Virus record (IMG/VR): IMGVR_UViG_3300032315_000891
Location: 1 to 20,878 of that record
Source of the DNA: a virus
DNA length: 20,878 bases
Direction: 5' to 3' (one strand)
In this document: positions 6,703-13,518 of the stretch, piece after piece
Layout: every line of letters starts with the position of its first letter
Numbering within the stretch: position 1 is the stretch's first letter
The notes under the pieces: model-generated
Database searches by the model: none
What the model saw: the letters and a program-made list of their open reading frames with translations, nothing else
Told to the model about the DNA's origin: nothing
Program-made: the position numbers and the translations under genes

Positions 6703-7110
6703 TTATGCAGTTGCTTTTGTAATTGTACCCGAAATTGGGAAAGTTGTGCTTACTGTTGCAAGTTCACCCACGCCACCTGAGAGTGGTTGCCACTCTGAGA
6801 TTAGTGCTGAGAATGTGTAACTTGGATTTGTTGGGCCAACTGATGTTGCATTTGGCTTCACAACTACTGTTACCGCAGTTCCCAATAATGGGTAAATTGT
6901 TGCTTCAAGTGCGTTTGTTGCATAATCCTGGTTCCATTCAAAGGAAACTGAATTGTCTGCAAGGCCTGCAATGCGCTTCTTTGCGGTATCGCCAAAACCT
7001 GTGGTTTCAACAATATCGTAGGCAGTGTTGAGTGCAACGCTTGTGCAATATGAGCTGAGATCGGTGGTGCCAAATACAACTGACACATTAGTTAATACGA
7101 TGCGTGCCAT
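6703..7110 (-). CDS. Major tail protein paralogue 2
   Basis: A 135-aa beta-rich protein when started at MARIVLTNVSVVF; an in-frame extension to 7137 is rejected because it would sit inside the upstream gene and lacks homology to its paralogue. It shares with the gene just upstream MARIVLT, VETTGF near residues 34-39, DNSV, ATIYPLLGT and the identical block SEWQPLSGGVGELAT. Such small tube-forming proteins polymerise into the tail tube, and position before the chaperone supports this. Its ATG lies 1 nt after the TAA of paralogue 1 and has no obvious ribosome-binding site, so translation is probably coupled. Which paralogue is the main tube subunit cannot be told. Confidence 0.75.
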   Translation of the reverse strand: MARIVLTNVSVVFGTTDLSSYCTSVALNTAYDIVETTGFGDTAKKRIAGLADNSVSFEWNQDYATNALEATIYPLLGTAVTVVVKPNATSVGPTNPSYTFSALISEWQPLSGGVGELATVSTTFPISGTITKATA

Positions 7111-7111
7111 A

Positions 7112-7519
7112 TTATGAAAGTGTCTTTGTGATAGCACCTGAAATTGGCCAGGTGACGGATGCGGTTGCTAGTTCTCCAACGCCGCCTGAAAGTGGTTGCC
7201 ACTCTGAGACAAGGCAGGTGAAACTGTATAAAGGCGATGTTGCACTTGTTGTTGATGTAGGTGAAACAGTAACTGCCGTTGTGGTTCCAAGCAAAGGATA
7301 GATTGTTGCTTCAACAAGTGAAGTGCCGTAATCCTGAGCAAATTCAATTGTTACTGAATTGTCTTGCAATCCACCAATGCGAGTCTTTGCAGCCGTTGAT
7401 GAAAAACCTGTGGTTTCAACAACATCTGTGGTTGTGTTGAGTGTTACGCTTGTGCCAAATGTGCTTAAATTAACGCCATTGACTGTGATTTTTGCATCTG
7501 TTAATACGATACGGGCCAT
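7112..7519 (-). CDS. Major tail protein paralogue 1
   Basis: A 135-aa Thr/Ser/Val-rich beta protein (MARIVLTDAKITVNGVNLST...), alignable almost end to end with the next gene downstream, with more than half of residues identical by eye. Location between the tail-terminator-like gene and the chaperone is where siphoviruses encode the tail tube subunit. GAGGAAG 8 nt before the ATG is a good ribosome-binding site, better than that of paralogue 2. The TAA of the 55-aa gene directly precedes the ATG. The assignment to a tube protein is by context, size and beta composition; one copy might instead be a decoration or cap subunit. Confidence 0.78.
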   Translation of the reverse strand: MARIVLTDAKITVNGVNLSTFGTSVTLNTTTDVVETTGFSSTAAKTRIGGLQDNSVTIEFAQDYGTSLVEATIYPLLGTTTAVTVSPTSTTSATSPLYSFTCLVSEWQPLSGGVGELATASVTWPISGAITKTLS

Positions 7520-7687
7520 TTATTTTGCTTCCTCTACTGTTGCTGGTTTGATTGGTGCATTGCTCTTGAGGTGATCGCCAGCAACAAGTGCATCGGCATT
7601 TAACCCAAGTTCAAGCAATTCTTTTTCGGTGATTGCCTCACCCTTTTTCTTTGCCTCAAAATTATCTGAGGTGACTGTGTAGCTCAT
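7520..7687 (-). CDS. 55-aa protein of the head-tail/tail module, unknown
   Basis: A short protein (MSYTVTSDNFEAKKKGEAIT, then EKELLELGLNADALVAGDHLKS and a C-terminus rich in Pro/Lys/Glu). I chose the ATG at 7687, preceded by a perfect AAGGAG, over the in-frame GTG/TTG-type extension to 7705, which would overlap the upstream gene further. The pattern 'y.v.s.nf....Ge.v.e.eL...g.n.daL...g.l' resembles small acidic proteins found next to tail tube genes in several phages. No function is assigned there. Strong translation signals directly before the tube genes suggest it is made in quantity. Confidence 0.72.
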   Translation of the reverse strand: MSYTVTSDNFEAKKKGEAITEKELLELGLNADALVAGDHLKSNAPIKPATVEEAK

Positions 7688-7695
7688 TTTTCTCC

Positions 7696-8094
7696 TTATC
7701 CCCAAATGGTTAGGCGGTAACGGTATGAAAGGAACTCAAGATCACCTGAGACATAAGTTCCCGCTTCGGCTGATGTAACGCGCAAGGTGTCGCAAGCGCC
7801 ACCAAGAGTTCTGTCTGATTCAATTGCTGCCTTGATTGAGTAATCCCCGCTGCCTGCAAGGTACTTATCAAGTTCGTTTTGGCCAGTACGCTCTGTAAAA
7901 CGCTGAACCAAAACAACAACATCAAGGTTTGCCTGGTCTAAACCACGGGCATTGTTCAAATCAAAGGTGAAATCCAACTGGCCTACTACGGCAGCAGGTG
8001 CCACGGCAGGTGACGGGATAAGGTCATAAACACGCATACCCTTAATCGCCTGCAAGTTGGTTTTTAAGCCTTCTCTAACTTCGCTTGGCAACAT
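7696..8094 (-). CDS. Tail terminator-like / head-tail joining protein
   Basis: A 132-aa protein: N-terminal helix (LPSEVREGLKTNLQAIKGMRVYDLIPSPAVAPAAVVG), beta strands (LDVVVLVQRFTERTGQNELDKYLAG), then SIKAAIESDRTLGGACDTLRVTSAEAG and a C-terminal strand (FLSYRYRLTIWG). The order helix-strand-'r.....a...l..yl..........d.tLgG....v.v......g' is what I know from small tail terminator proteins that cap the tail tube and join the head. The ATG overlaps the connector stop by 1 nt (TAATG). A head-completion (stopper) role is the alternative. Confidence 0.65.
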   Translation of the reverse strand: MLPSEVREGLKTNLQAIKGMRVYDLIPSPAVAPAAVVGQLDFTFDLNNARGLDQANLDVVVLVQRFTERTGQNELDKYLAGSGDYSIKAAIESDRTLGGACDTLRVTSAEAGTYVSGDLEFLSYRYRLTIWG

Positions 8095-8702
8095 TACTTA
8101 GCCAACCCGTTGTTGCGGCGCAATGGGCGCAATAGCGCCTCTACATCGGCATCTAATTTGGCTGCTAAACGCACTGTTCCAATGTCGGTTGAACCTGCAA
8201 TGCCAAACGGTGACTGGCGGCGCAAGAATAGGCGGGAAGCCTGAATTTGTGTTGCACTGTTAACTTCAGCGGGTACCGCTGACCAGCCAAAGATTCCTTT
8301 AAGGCGTACAGATTGTGGCAAGTTAAATGGAAAAACATAAGAACCAACGGCCAAAATTCTGCTCATTGGCCAACCGCGTGAAGGATTATTGACAGGTTCA
8401 AACATTGAATCGTCAGCAGTCCAAATGGTGTCATAAGTGCGGTTGAAATTGTCATCGGTTGCGATCTCGCTGATGCTCACAAAGTCATCAGTTGGCAAAA
8501 TCCAATAATCGCTTGGTGTGTAGTAACGGGTGGCAGGTACACCAACAGTTCCATCCTTGTAAAAGAAACGGCCTGTGTAATCGTCAATCATTCGGCTGGC
8601 AGTTGCAATGGCAATTTCAATTGCAGCGTTATCCATTGAATCTTCAATGTTGAGTGCTGCCTTTACATCGTTGAGTGTGCAATAGCCGTTAGTGATCGCC
8701 AC
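8094..8702 (-). CDS. Head-tail connector (gp6/adaptor-like)
   Basis: A 202-aa protein starting with GTG at 8702. Residues 7-45 (YCTLNDVKAALNIEDSMDNAAIEIAIATASRMIDDYTGR) match the helical N-terminus of phage connector proteins that bind under the portal ('yat..dvk..L.i......d..l...i..Asr.Id..tgR.F'). A beta region (TRYYTPSDYWILPTDDFVSISEI) and a 'GiFGWsavP..v..A..q.a.rlf.Rr.SPfG' C-terminal block complete the typical layout. Actinophages commonly carry this version. The ribosome-binding site is weak, and the start lies inside a possible 41-aa upstream ORF, so coupling is plausible. Confidence 0.82.
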   Translation of the reverse strand: MAITNGYCTLNDVKAALNIEDSMDNAAIEIAIATASRMIDDYTGRFFYKDGTVGVPATRYYTPSDYWILPTDDFVSISEIATDDNFNRTYDTIWTADDSMFEPVNNPSRGWPMSRILAVGSYVFPFNLPQSVRLKGIFGWSAVPAEVNSATQIQASRLFLRRQSPFGIAGSTDIGTVRLAAKLDADVEALLRPLRRNNGLAK

Positions 8703-8814
8703 GCTTTGTTCTCGTTTCTACTTTGGGAAGCATTGCGCGTTCCAGTTGTGGAACGGCGGTAGCGGTTTCCTTTGATTTTACCTTAATTCTTAAAATTCTT
8801 TTTATGCGTTCCAT
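8689..8814 (-). CDS. Possible 41-aa basic protein bridging glycosyltransferase and connector
   Basis: An ATG at 8814 inside the last codons of the glycosyltransferase opens a 41-codon frame that runs through the otherwise empty 99 bases and stops at 8689, 14 nt inside the connector gene. The product (MERIKRILRIKVKSKETATA then VPQLERAMLPKVETRTKRGDH) is very basic. For: it fills exactly the one gap between these genes, with short overlaps at both ends as elsewhere here. Against: no ribosome-binding site, small size, and a perfect 7-bp hairpin within it (8738-8755) that could be the real reason for conservation. No family recognised. Confidence 0.45.
   Translation of the reverse strand: MERIKRILRIKVKSKETATAVPQLERAMLPKVETRTKRGDH
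8738..8755 (-). repeat. Short perfect inverted repeat before the connector gene
   Basis: CGTTCCA and TGGAACG form a 7-bp stem around a 4-base loop. It lies 36 bases before the connector GTG and within the possible 41-aa ORF. There is no T-run after it on either strand, so it is not a typical terminator; it may be a processing or translational element, or chance. Confidence 0.4.
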
Positions 8815-9479
8815 ATATCGTGCTGCCGATCATCTAACCAATAGCTCTTTGAGTGAGGCAGTATCGCGCCAGTGTGAACATAGATTGGAAATCCAAGTGA
8901 GCGAACACGGCGGCAAAATTGTAAATCTTCGCCAATCCAAATGCCGTCAATTGGCCCATCCCAAAACCAGCACCAGTCTTTGCCCTGATGTGGGTCGGCT
9001 TCATCTTGCATCTTTTGCAACACGCTGCGGTGGATTAGCAAACAACCAGTGCCTGCTGCATCTACCTGAAACAGTGAATCTTTGTCGTAATTGTTAAGCG
9101 GCAAGAAACCTTCAGGGGCATCTTGAAAAATTGTTGGCACTGGTTGCGGATAAGGCTGGCCTATTTCAAAACTGGCAAAAACAAGTCCAGCAATTATTGG
9201 TCGCGCCGTTTCGTGTGCCGACTCAATGAGTTTGTCAAAAGCTGCAACTGACAACTGCTCATCTGAATCCATCATCAAAAGCCAATCAGAATTGGTTTCT
9301 AGAAATTGCTTAACCAAACGATTGCGTTGCTTTGATAAAAGCCCTGAACCCTTAACGCGCACAAATGGGCCAAGTCGTGATGATCGTGCCTGCGCCAACT
9401 GAATCAAACTAAAAGCAAACCCGCCGTTGACATTGCCTGGGTCACAACTACCGATTGAAACTTTATGTGCTGACTTCAT
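8802..9479 (-). CDS. Glycosyltransferase, GT-A fold (GT2-like)
   Basis: A 225-aa enzyme likely to transfer a sugar from a nucleotide-sugar. The DSD motif at residues 71-73 (LLMMDSDEQ) is the metal/nucleotide-binding DxD of GT-A enzymes. 'G.GLLSKQRNRLVKQFLE...DWLLMMDSDE' upstream, the 'AAGTGCLLIHRSVL' segment and the 'DGIWIGEDLQFCRRVRSLG' segment with its Glu-Asp, followed by His203 and His209, are typical of phage-encoded members. The acceptor is unknown. Location between the major capsid and connector genes suggests a virion protein such as capsid, though a host-surface or DNA target cannot be excluded. Its ATG is 5 nt after CGGGGGA, which lies in a conspicuous RNA structure. No signal peptide or transmembrane segment. 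Confidence 0.85.
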   Translation of the reverse strand: MKSAHKVSIGSCDPGNVNGGFAFSLIQLAQARSSRLGPFVRVKGSGLLSKQRNRLVKQFLETNSDWLLMMDSDEQLSVAAFDKLIESAHETARPIIAGLVFASFEIGQPYPQPVPTIFQDAPEGFLPLNNYDKDSLFQVDAAGTGCLLIHRSVLQKMQDEADPHQGKDWCWFWDGPIDGIWIGEDLQFCRRVRSLGFPIYVHTGAILPHSKSYWLDDRQHDIWNA

Positions 9480-9480
9480 A

Positions 9481-9494
9481 GATTCCCCCGAATC
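9481..9494 (-). promoter_or_regulatory. Ribosome-binding-site hairpin of the glycosyltransferase
   Basis: On the transcribed strand GATTC-GGGG-GAATC is a perfect 5-bp hairpin whose loop holds the G-rich ribosome-binding site, ending 1 nt before the ATG. The 8 bases TCGGGGGA (9484-9491) are exactly complementary to the loop of the larger hairpin just upstream (9520-9527), so two exclusive pairings are possible. Confidence 0.55.
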
Positions 9495-9503
9495 ATTTAA
9501 GAA

Positions 9504-9545
9504 GTAAGAGGCGGGTTAGTCGGGGGAGAAAAACCCGCCTCTTAC
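9504..9545 (-). terminator. Strong hairpin after the capsid gene (terminator and/or translational control)
   Basis: Two 14-base arms, 9504-9517 and 9532-9545, pair perfectly (GTAAGAGGCGGGTT with AACCCGCCTCTTAC) around a 14-base loop. It begins 18 bases after the major capsid stop. The minus-strand 3' side continues TTCTTAAA, only a weak U-tract, so termination would be partial. That would suit high capsid and lower downstream expression. The pyrimidine-rich loop (minus strand TTTCTCCCCCGACT) complements the next gene's ribosome-binding site. Confidence 0.65.
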
Positions 9546-9562
9546 AATTTGTTAACTTTCGA

Positions 9563-10909
9563 TTAGAAAGTTGGTGCTACTAAACCAGTTCCGCTGATAA
9601 TTGAAGCGGCCTTTGGATAGCGCTCTGCAGTGAAGGCACCAAAGCCGTACACAACAGACTTGATCTGCAATGAACCTGGTGCAGTTGCATCAAATGACAA
9701 TGCAAACGGTGAACCTGGTTGCTCCCATAGGTGCATTTCAGGTGCTGCTACGCAGTAGATTTCATCCTGATTTGTTGCTGCGCCGTAAGCGGTTCCAACA
9801 TTTGCATCAGCAATAATTGGCAAGCCCATCATTGAGTAACCAGTGTTTGCGTATGCTGCTGCGCCTGCACCTGTTGCAACCGCGTTCATTACGCCATTTG
9901 CAGTTGGAACTACAAGTGGACGGCCTGCTGTATCTGTTGCTGCTAGCAAGAAAGCTAGGCGGCGTGGGTGCATAATCCAGTGTGTTGGTGTCTCAAAGAC
10001 ATTGCTTTGAATCTGCTGAATTGCATCAGCCAACTTTGGATATAGAAGTGCAACTGTTGGTGTTGTTGCAGTGAAAGTGATTGCGTTTCCACCTGCGTTG
10101 CGGATTCCCTTGAACTGGCCGTTTGAGCCTGTTCCGTTAAGAACCTGAGCATCAACTGTTGTGTGCCAAGAACGGATTAGGTCAGCGATTACGAATGAAT
10201 CAATGCCTGTTCCGCGCTCGATTGCCTGGCGTGATAGGTCTTGCTGGCCAGCGATTGTGCGTACTGGAACAGAAAGTAGTGTGTCATCAGCATCAGTATT
10301 TGAAACTGCAGTGTTCTGAGTTTCCTGAACTGCAGTAGTTGTGCCTGTTGTCATACGAGAAATCTCAAGTGACATACCTGCTACTGGAAGTGTGTGCTTT
10401 GCAGTTGCAAAGTCTGCAGTTGGTCGGCCTGCGCGTGCAAATGGTGCAGCAAGGTCAACTAGGTACTGAGGAATAACTAAACCAGCAAAGTTAGATGTAT
10501 CAACTGCGCGGCGCTCAATTGATTCTTCCTTTGTGTGGCGTGCTAAACGCTCTTGTGCGTTGTAATCTCCGCGAACCTGTGCGTTGAAAACATCCTTAAC
10601 GAATGAAACTTCAGCTTCAGGGTTGTATGTGCGTGCTTCGCGTGTAACTGTTGCTCCGCCGACCTTTGGTGTGATTACTGCTGCAACAGATGAGCGCATT
10701 TCTGCAACCTTTGCATCTGCTGCTGCCTGTGTTGTGAACTTTTCAATCTTTGCATCTAGTGCGCGTGCTTCTTCTACGAGAGCATCAACCTTTTCGGTTT
10801 CCTCTGCAGTAAGGTCGGTGCGAGATTCTGCGGCTACTGCCTCAAGAACTGCATCCATTTCTGCCTTAACTGCATCACGGCGCTCTACTACATTGTCAAA
10901 ATATGACAT
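9563..10909 (-). CDS. Major capsid protein, HK97 family with N-terminal delta domain
   Basis: A 448-aa protein. Residues 1-85 are strongly helical and charged (VVERRDAVKAEMDAVLEAVAAESRTDLTAEETEKVDALVEEARALDAKIEKF), the scaffold-like delta domain normally removed by the prohead protease. The remainder reads as an HK97 capsid fold: VIPQYLVDLAAPFARAGRPTADF, LEISRMTTGT, QQDLSRQAIERG, a WHTTVDAQVLNGTGSNGQFKGI region and the C-terminal FGAFTAERYPKAASIISGTGL. No separate scaffold gene is present, as expected with a built-in delta domain. The AGGAGA ribosome-binding site 5 nt before the ATG is among the best in the window, fitting high expression. A large hairpin follows the stop codon. Confidence 0.93.
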   Translation of the reverse strand: MSYFDNVVERRDAVKAEMDAVLEAVAAESRTDLTAEETEKVDALVEEARALDAKIEKFTTQAAADAKVAEMRSSVAAVITPKVGGATVTREARTYNPEAEVSFVKDVFNAQVRGDYNAQERLARHTKEESIERRAVDTSNFAGLVIPQYLVDLAAPFARAGRPTADFATAKHTLPVAGMSLEISRMTTGTTTAVQETQNTAVSNTDADDTLLSVPVRTIAGQQDLSRQAIERGTGIDSFVIADLIRSWHTTVDAQVLNGTGSNGQFKGIRNAGGNAITFTATTPTVALLYPKLADAIQQIQSNVFETPTHWIMHPRRLAFLLAATDTAGRPLVVPTANGVMNAVATGAGAAAYANTGYSMMGLPIIADANVGTAYGAATNQDEIYCVAAPEMHLWEQPGSPFALSFDATAPGSLQIKSVVYGFGAFTAERYPKAASIISGTGLVAPTF

Positions 10910-11002
10910 AGTGATCTCCTAATGAGTTGTTTGAATGTGGTTTGAGGTGGTGGCGATATTTTCCACGGCGCTTTCAGGGTGTGGGATTCGCTCCGACTTC
11001 GA

Positions 11003-11022
11003 TCTGCTACGAGTGCAGCAGA
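11003..11022 (-). repeat. Short inverted repeat in the protease-capsid spacer
   Basis: TCTGCT and AGCAGA form a 6-bp stem with an 8-base loop just after the protease stop codon, in the 116-base gap (10910-11025) before the capsid gene. No T-run follows. It could be an mRNA-processing or stabilising element in the capsid leader. Apart from this and the capsid ribosome-binding site, I see nothing else in the gap. Confidence 0.35.
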
Positions 11023-11025
11023 AAC

Positions 11026-11976
11026 TTATTTTGTGTTGTTGATAATTGCTTGGGCAAGGCGCAAGGAAATTGAACGGCCTGCGGTTGCCTCAACTGGCGC
11101 TTCCTCAACAACAGGTTCTTCAACTTCAACTTCAACTTCTTCTTCAGGCTCGCCACCTGTAAGCATTGCCATCATTTCAACGGCCTTCATAATGTAATCG
11201 TGGCCTTCGCTTAAATCTTCAAAAATAGAATTCAAAACAACCAAAGATTCGCCTGTTACTTCGCGGCCTTCTTTGACTGCATCAATTGCCTTGCGTAGTG
11301 CTTCGCGTGCCTCAACACTTGTTGTTGGGTAGGCAGGGTAAGTGACCACTGAAACATCTCCATCTGCTAGTGAAACTTCAGTTAGCGTGCGAACTGAACG
11401 ATCTTCATTCCACTTTTGGCGAATAACGCGAAAAGCAAAACTCATTTGGTCAACATCTCCGCGCTCAACTAACTTGTAAAGGTCGCGCCCCTCTGTTGTG
11501 TCAGCAATTGTTGCATCCATATACAAACCGCGATCATCTTCGGTAAGTGTAAGAGTGCCGTTCTTTGTGCGAGCTAGTGGCAAACCTTCGTGGTTGATAA
11601 GCAAGCGCACATCAGGTGTCTCGCTGAGTGTCTTACGAAACGCGCCAGGGGCGATAGTTTCCTTGAATGGTAGTGGAACGCTGGCATCGTTAAACACTGC
11701 TGCGTAACCACGCAAGCGCATTGTTCCGTCATCTGCCTTGCGTGCTTCAACATCCTGAACCGTAAATGTACGGCGTTCGATTTCTTTCACTTTGCTCCTT
11801 GAGTTAACTTCCCCGCCTGGTTCCATATTTTCCGAAATTGAAACTGCAACCATCTGATCTATTGCATCTTGCTTGTTATCGTGGCAAGTAATTGTTGTGT
11901 ATGAACCATCTGATTCTTGCTTAACCGTTGCCCATCCTGAACAATCGGCTTGTTTGTCGCTGACAAAGTAAGGCAT
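11026..11976 (-). CDS. Prohead protease (HK97 family, U35) with N-terminal extension
   Basis: A 316-aa protein. Residues 67-225 are the serine protease that cleaves capsid delta domains during maturation: LRGYAAVFNDAS, FKETIAPGAFRKTL, then LLINHEGLPLART with catalytic His129 and VDQMSFAFRV with catalytic Ser179. Residues 1-58 (MPYFVSDKQADCSGWATVKQ... CHDNKQDAIDQMVAVS... MEPGGE) form a separate small domain with a Cys-Ser-Gly-Trp motif, which I know from actinobacterial phage proteases and neighbours; its role is unknown. The C-terminal 90 residues are very acidic (EPEEEVEVEVEEPVVEEAPVE), perhaps disordered. The ATG overlaps the portal stop by 1 nt, with GAGG 7 nt upstream. Confidence 0.9.
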   Translation of the reverse strand: MPYFVSDKQADCSGWATVKQESDGSYTTITCHDNKQDAIDQMVAVSISENMEPGGEVNSRSKVKEIERRTFTVQDVEARKADDGTMRLRGYAAVFNDASVPLPFKETIAPGAFRKTLSETPDVRLLINHEGLPLARTKNGTLTLTEDDRGLYMDATIADTTEGRDLYKLVERGDVDQMSFAFRVIRQKWNEDRSVRTLTEVSLADGDVSVVTYPAYPTTSVEAREALRKAIDAVKEGREVTGESLVVLNSIFEDLSEGHDYIMKAVEMMAMLTGGEPEEEVEVEVEEPVVEEAPVEATAGRSISLRLAQAIINNTK

Positions 11977-13370
11977 TATTGAACCTCATAAACTGCAGTT
12001 GGGTCGGTTGGGTCAATTGTTGAAATCTGTTGCAACTGACTTGATGGCAAACCAGTGTGCTTCATATCAGGCAAGCCAACTGCCGAAGTAACTGCTGCTG
12101 GGTCAAAGCCAACTTGAATCAATGCAGCAGCAATTTCGGTGCGTAGCTTGAGGCCAACATCCTTTGCATCTGCTGCATCAATGTTTTGTAGTGGAACGCG
12201 GTACTGATCGCCAGCCTCAATTGGTGCCATATCTTCGTATGCGTGAACATCGTTGAGTGAAAGGAAACCTTCACGCAATCCCTTTGTGTAGGCATCGTAA
12301 CGCTCATTTGTTGTGCCACGAAGTAGCGCATCTAAGTTAAAGCGGATGAAACCATCAGGTTCAGGTAGCAATGCTGATAATGATTGCTCAATTCGCTCCA
12401 AGATTGGGCGCAATGAATACTGAACAAATGAAAGGTTTTGTGCTTCAACTGATGCGTAAGACATAGCACCCGCAACTGGGTGGCCAAGTAACGCCAATGG
12501 AACACGGTAAATGCGGGCAATTTCTTCAACGCTGAAGCGGCGAGTGTCTAACAACTGCGCATCTTGGGCGTTAATTGTTAGCGGCTTGAAGGCTGCACCA
12601 CCTGAAAGTATGCCGATCTTGCCAGCGCGGTATGGGCCAGTGTGAGTGAGGTTCCAATCACGGCCAATGTCTGATGCCTGTTCTTCAGTTAACTCACCTG
12701 GCACTTCAATGACACCGCCAGGGTTGGCAGCGTTGCCAAAGTATGAAGCTGCATAAACATCTGCTGCCATCGCTGAGCCAAGTGTTGTGCGGCAAGCGGC
12801 AATTGGTGAAAGGCCGTAAAACTCACCTGGTAAACGGAAATCAGGAATGTGCAAAAGTTCTTTATCGGTTAGGCGTTGCTCATAAACGCCTTGTGAGTCT
12901 TTGATTTTTGCAAAATAAACAAGTGGCTCGCCTGGCCCTAAGCGTTCAATGCGAATGTTACGGGGATTCAAAACATACAGTTCTTGAACATCGCCCATAT
13001 CATCGCGCACTGTCAAAAGGTAAGCGTTGCCATCTAGTTTGAATGAGGTAACAATCTGCTCATAAAACTCAAGGCGTGTTGTTTCAGGGTTTGGCTTTGT
13101 CACCCACGCTGGTTGATCGCCATAAACTGATGTGTATGAAAGGCGCTCACGGTCACGGCGCACATAAGCACCGACTGGCAAAGAGGAAACTGTGTCTGCC
13201 AAGAGGCGCACGCAAGAATAAACCGTTGACATACGAATTGCAGATTCAGAATCTACAACTACGCCAGCAACTGAACTGAAGGCTGGACGGCCAGGAATCA
13301 ATGGCTCAATGTATTGGTTATTCATTGAACGCTTACTGCCTGAACCTGCCAAACGCTTTGATAAACTCAT
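11976..13370 (-). CDS. Portal protein (HK97/phage_portal family)
   Basis: A 464-aa protein forming the dodecameric DNA channel at the capsid vertex. Typical stretches are AIRMSTVYSCVRLLADTVSSLPVGAYVRRD (residues 44-73), LTRLEFYEQIVTSFKLDGNAYLLT-type region, the DKELLHIPDFRLPGEFYGLSPI segment, 'AADVYAASYFGNAANPGGVIEVPG', 'RRFSVEEIARIYRVPLALLGH' and the C-terminal 'LREGFLSLNDVHAYEDMAPIEAGDQYRVPLQN'. Length and order match HK97-type portals. The ATG overlaps the stop of the 46-aa gene by 1 nt (TAATG), with AAAAGG as ribosome-binding site. Confidence 0.93.
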   Translation of the reverse strand: MSLSKRLAGSGSKRSMNNQYIEPLIPGRPAFSSVAGVVVDSESAIRMSTVYSCVRLLADTVSSLPVGAYVRRDRERLSYTSVYGDQPAWVTKPNPETTRLEFYEQIVTSFKLDGNAYLLTVRDDMGDVQELYVLNPRNIRIERLGPGEPLVYFAKIKDSQGVYEQRLTDKELLHIPDFRLPGEFYGLSPIAACRTTLGSAMAADVYAASYFGNAANPGGVIEVPGELTEEQASDIGRDWNLTHTGPYRAGKIGILSGGAAFKPLTINAQDAQLLDTRRFSVEEIARIYRVPLALLGHPVAGAMSYASVEAQNLSFVQYSLRPILERIEQSLSALLPEPDGFIRFNLDALLRGTTNERYDAYTKGLREGFLSLNDVHAYEDMAPIEAGDQYRVPLQNIDAADAKDVGLKLRTEIAAALIQVGFDPAAVTSAVGLPDMKHTGLPSSQLQQISTIDPTDPTAVYEVQ

Positions 13371-13510
13371 TAGTTAGCCTTTTCTGTAATCCATACGAGA
13401 AACACACCTGAAACAATCAATGCAAGAGGCACTGAAATCATTGCAAGGCCAGTTGCTGCAAGGGTTACGCCTACAACTTCAACTGCAACTGAAAAATCAA
13501 TCTTCTTCAT
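13370..13510 (-). CDS. 46-aa membrane peptide between terminase and portal
   Basis: A short ORF (MKKIDFSVAVEVVGVTLAAT... ending WITEKAN) with one long hydrophobic stretch (about residues 12-41, GVTLAATGLAMISVPLALIVSGVFLVW) able to form one long or two short membrane helices. Supported as coding by AGGGAG 4 nt before the ATG and by the 1-nt TAATG overlap with the portal gene. Small membrane proteins of unknown function occur at this spot in other actinophages. I do not know its role; superinfection effects or assembly at the membrane are guesses. Confidence 0.75.
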   Translation of the reverse strand: MKKIDFSVAVEVVGVTLAATGLAMISVPLALIVSGVFLVWITEKAN

Positions 13511-13518
13511 CGCACTCC

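Noticed and set aside
7111-7137. Extension of tail paralogue 2 to 7137
   Set aside because: The alignment with paralogue 1 begins exactly at MARIV, and the extension lies inside the upstream gene.
10584-10922. 112-aa plus-strand ORF antisense to the capsid gene
   Set aside because: It is the mirror of Ala/Glu-rich capsid codons, has Ser/Ala low-complexity composition and no ribosome-binding site. The minus-strand capsid is certain.
10965-11005. tRNA-like segment (GAGCGAATCCC resembling a T-loop)
   Set aside because: No acceptor, anticodon or D arms can be paired around it.
10910-11025. Stop-codon read-through of the protease (frame stays open about 45 codons after TAA)
   Set aside because: This length is not rare by chance, the peptide is Arg/Pro/Ser-rich without features, and it would enter the capsid RBS and start in another frame.
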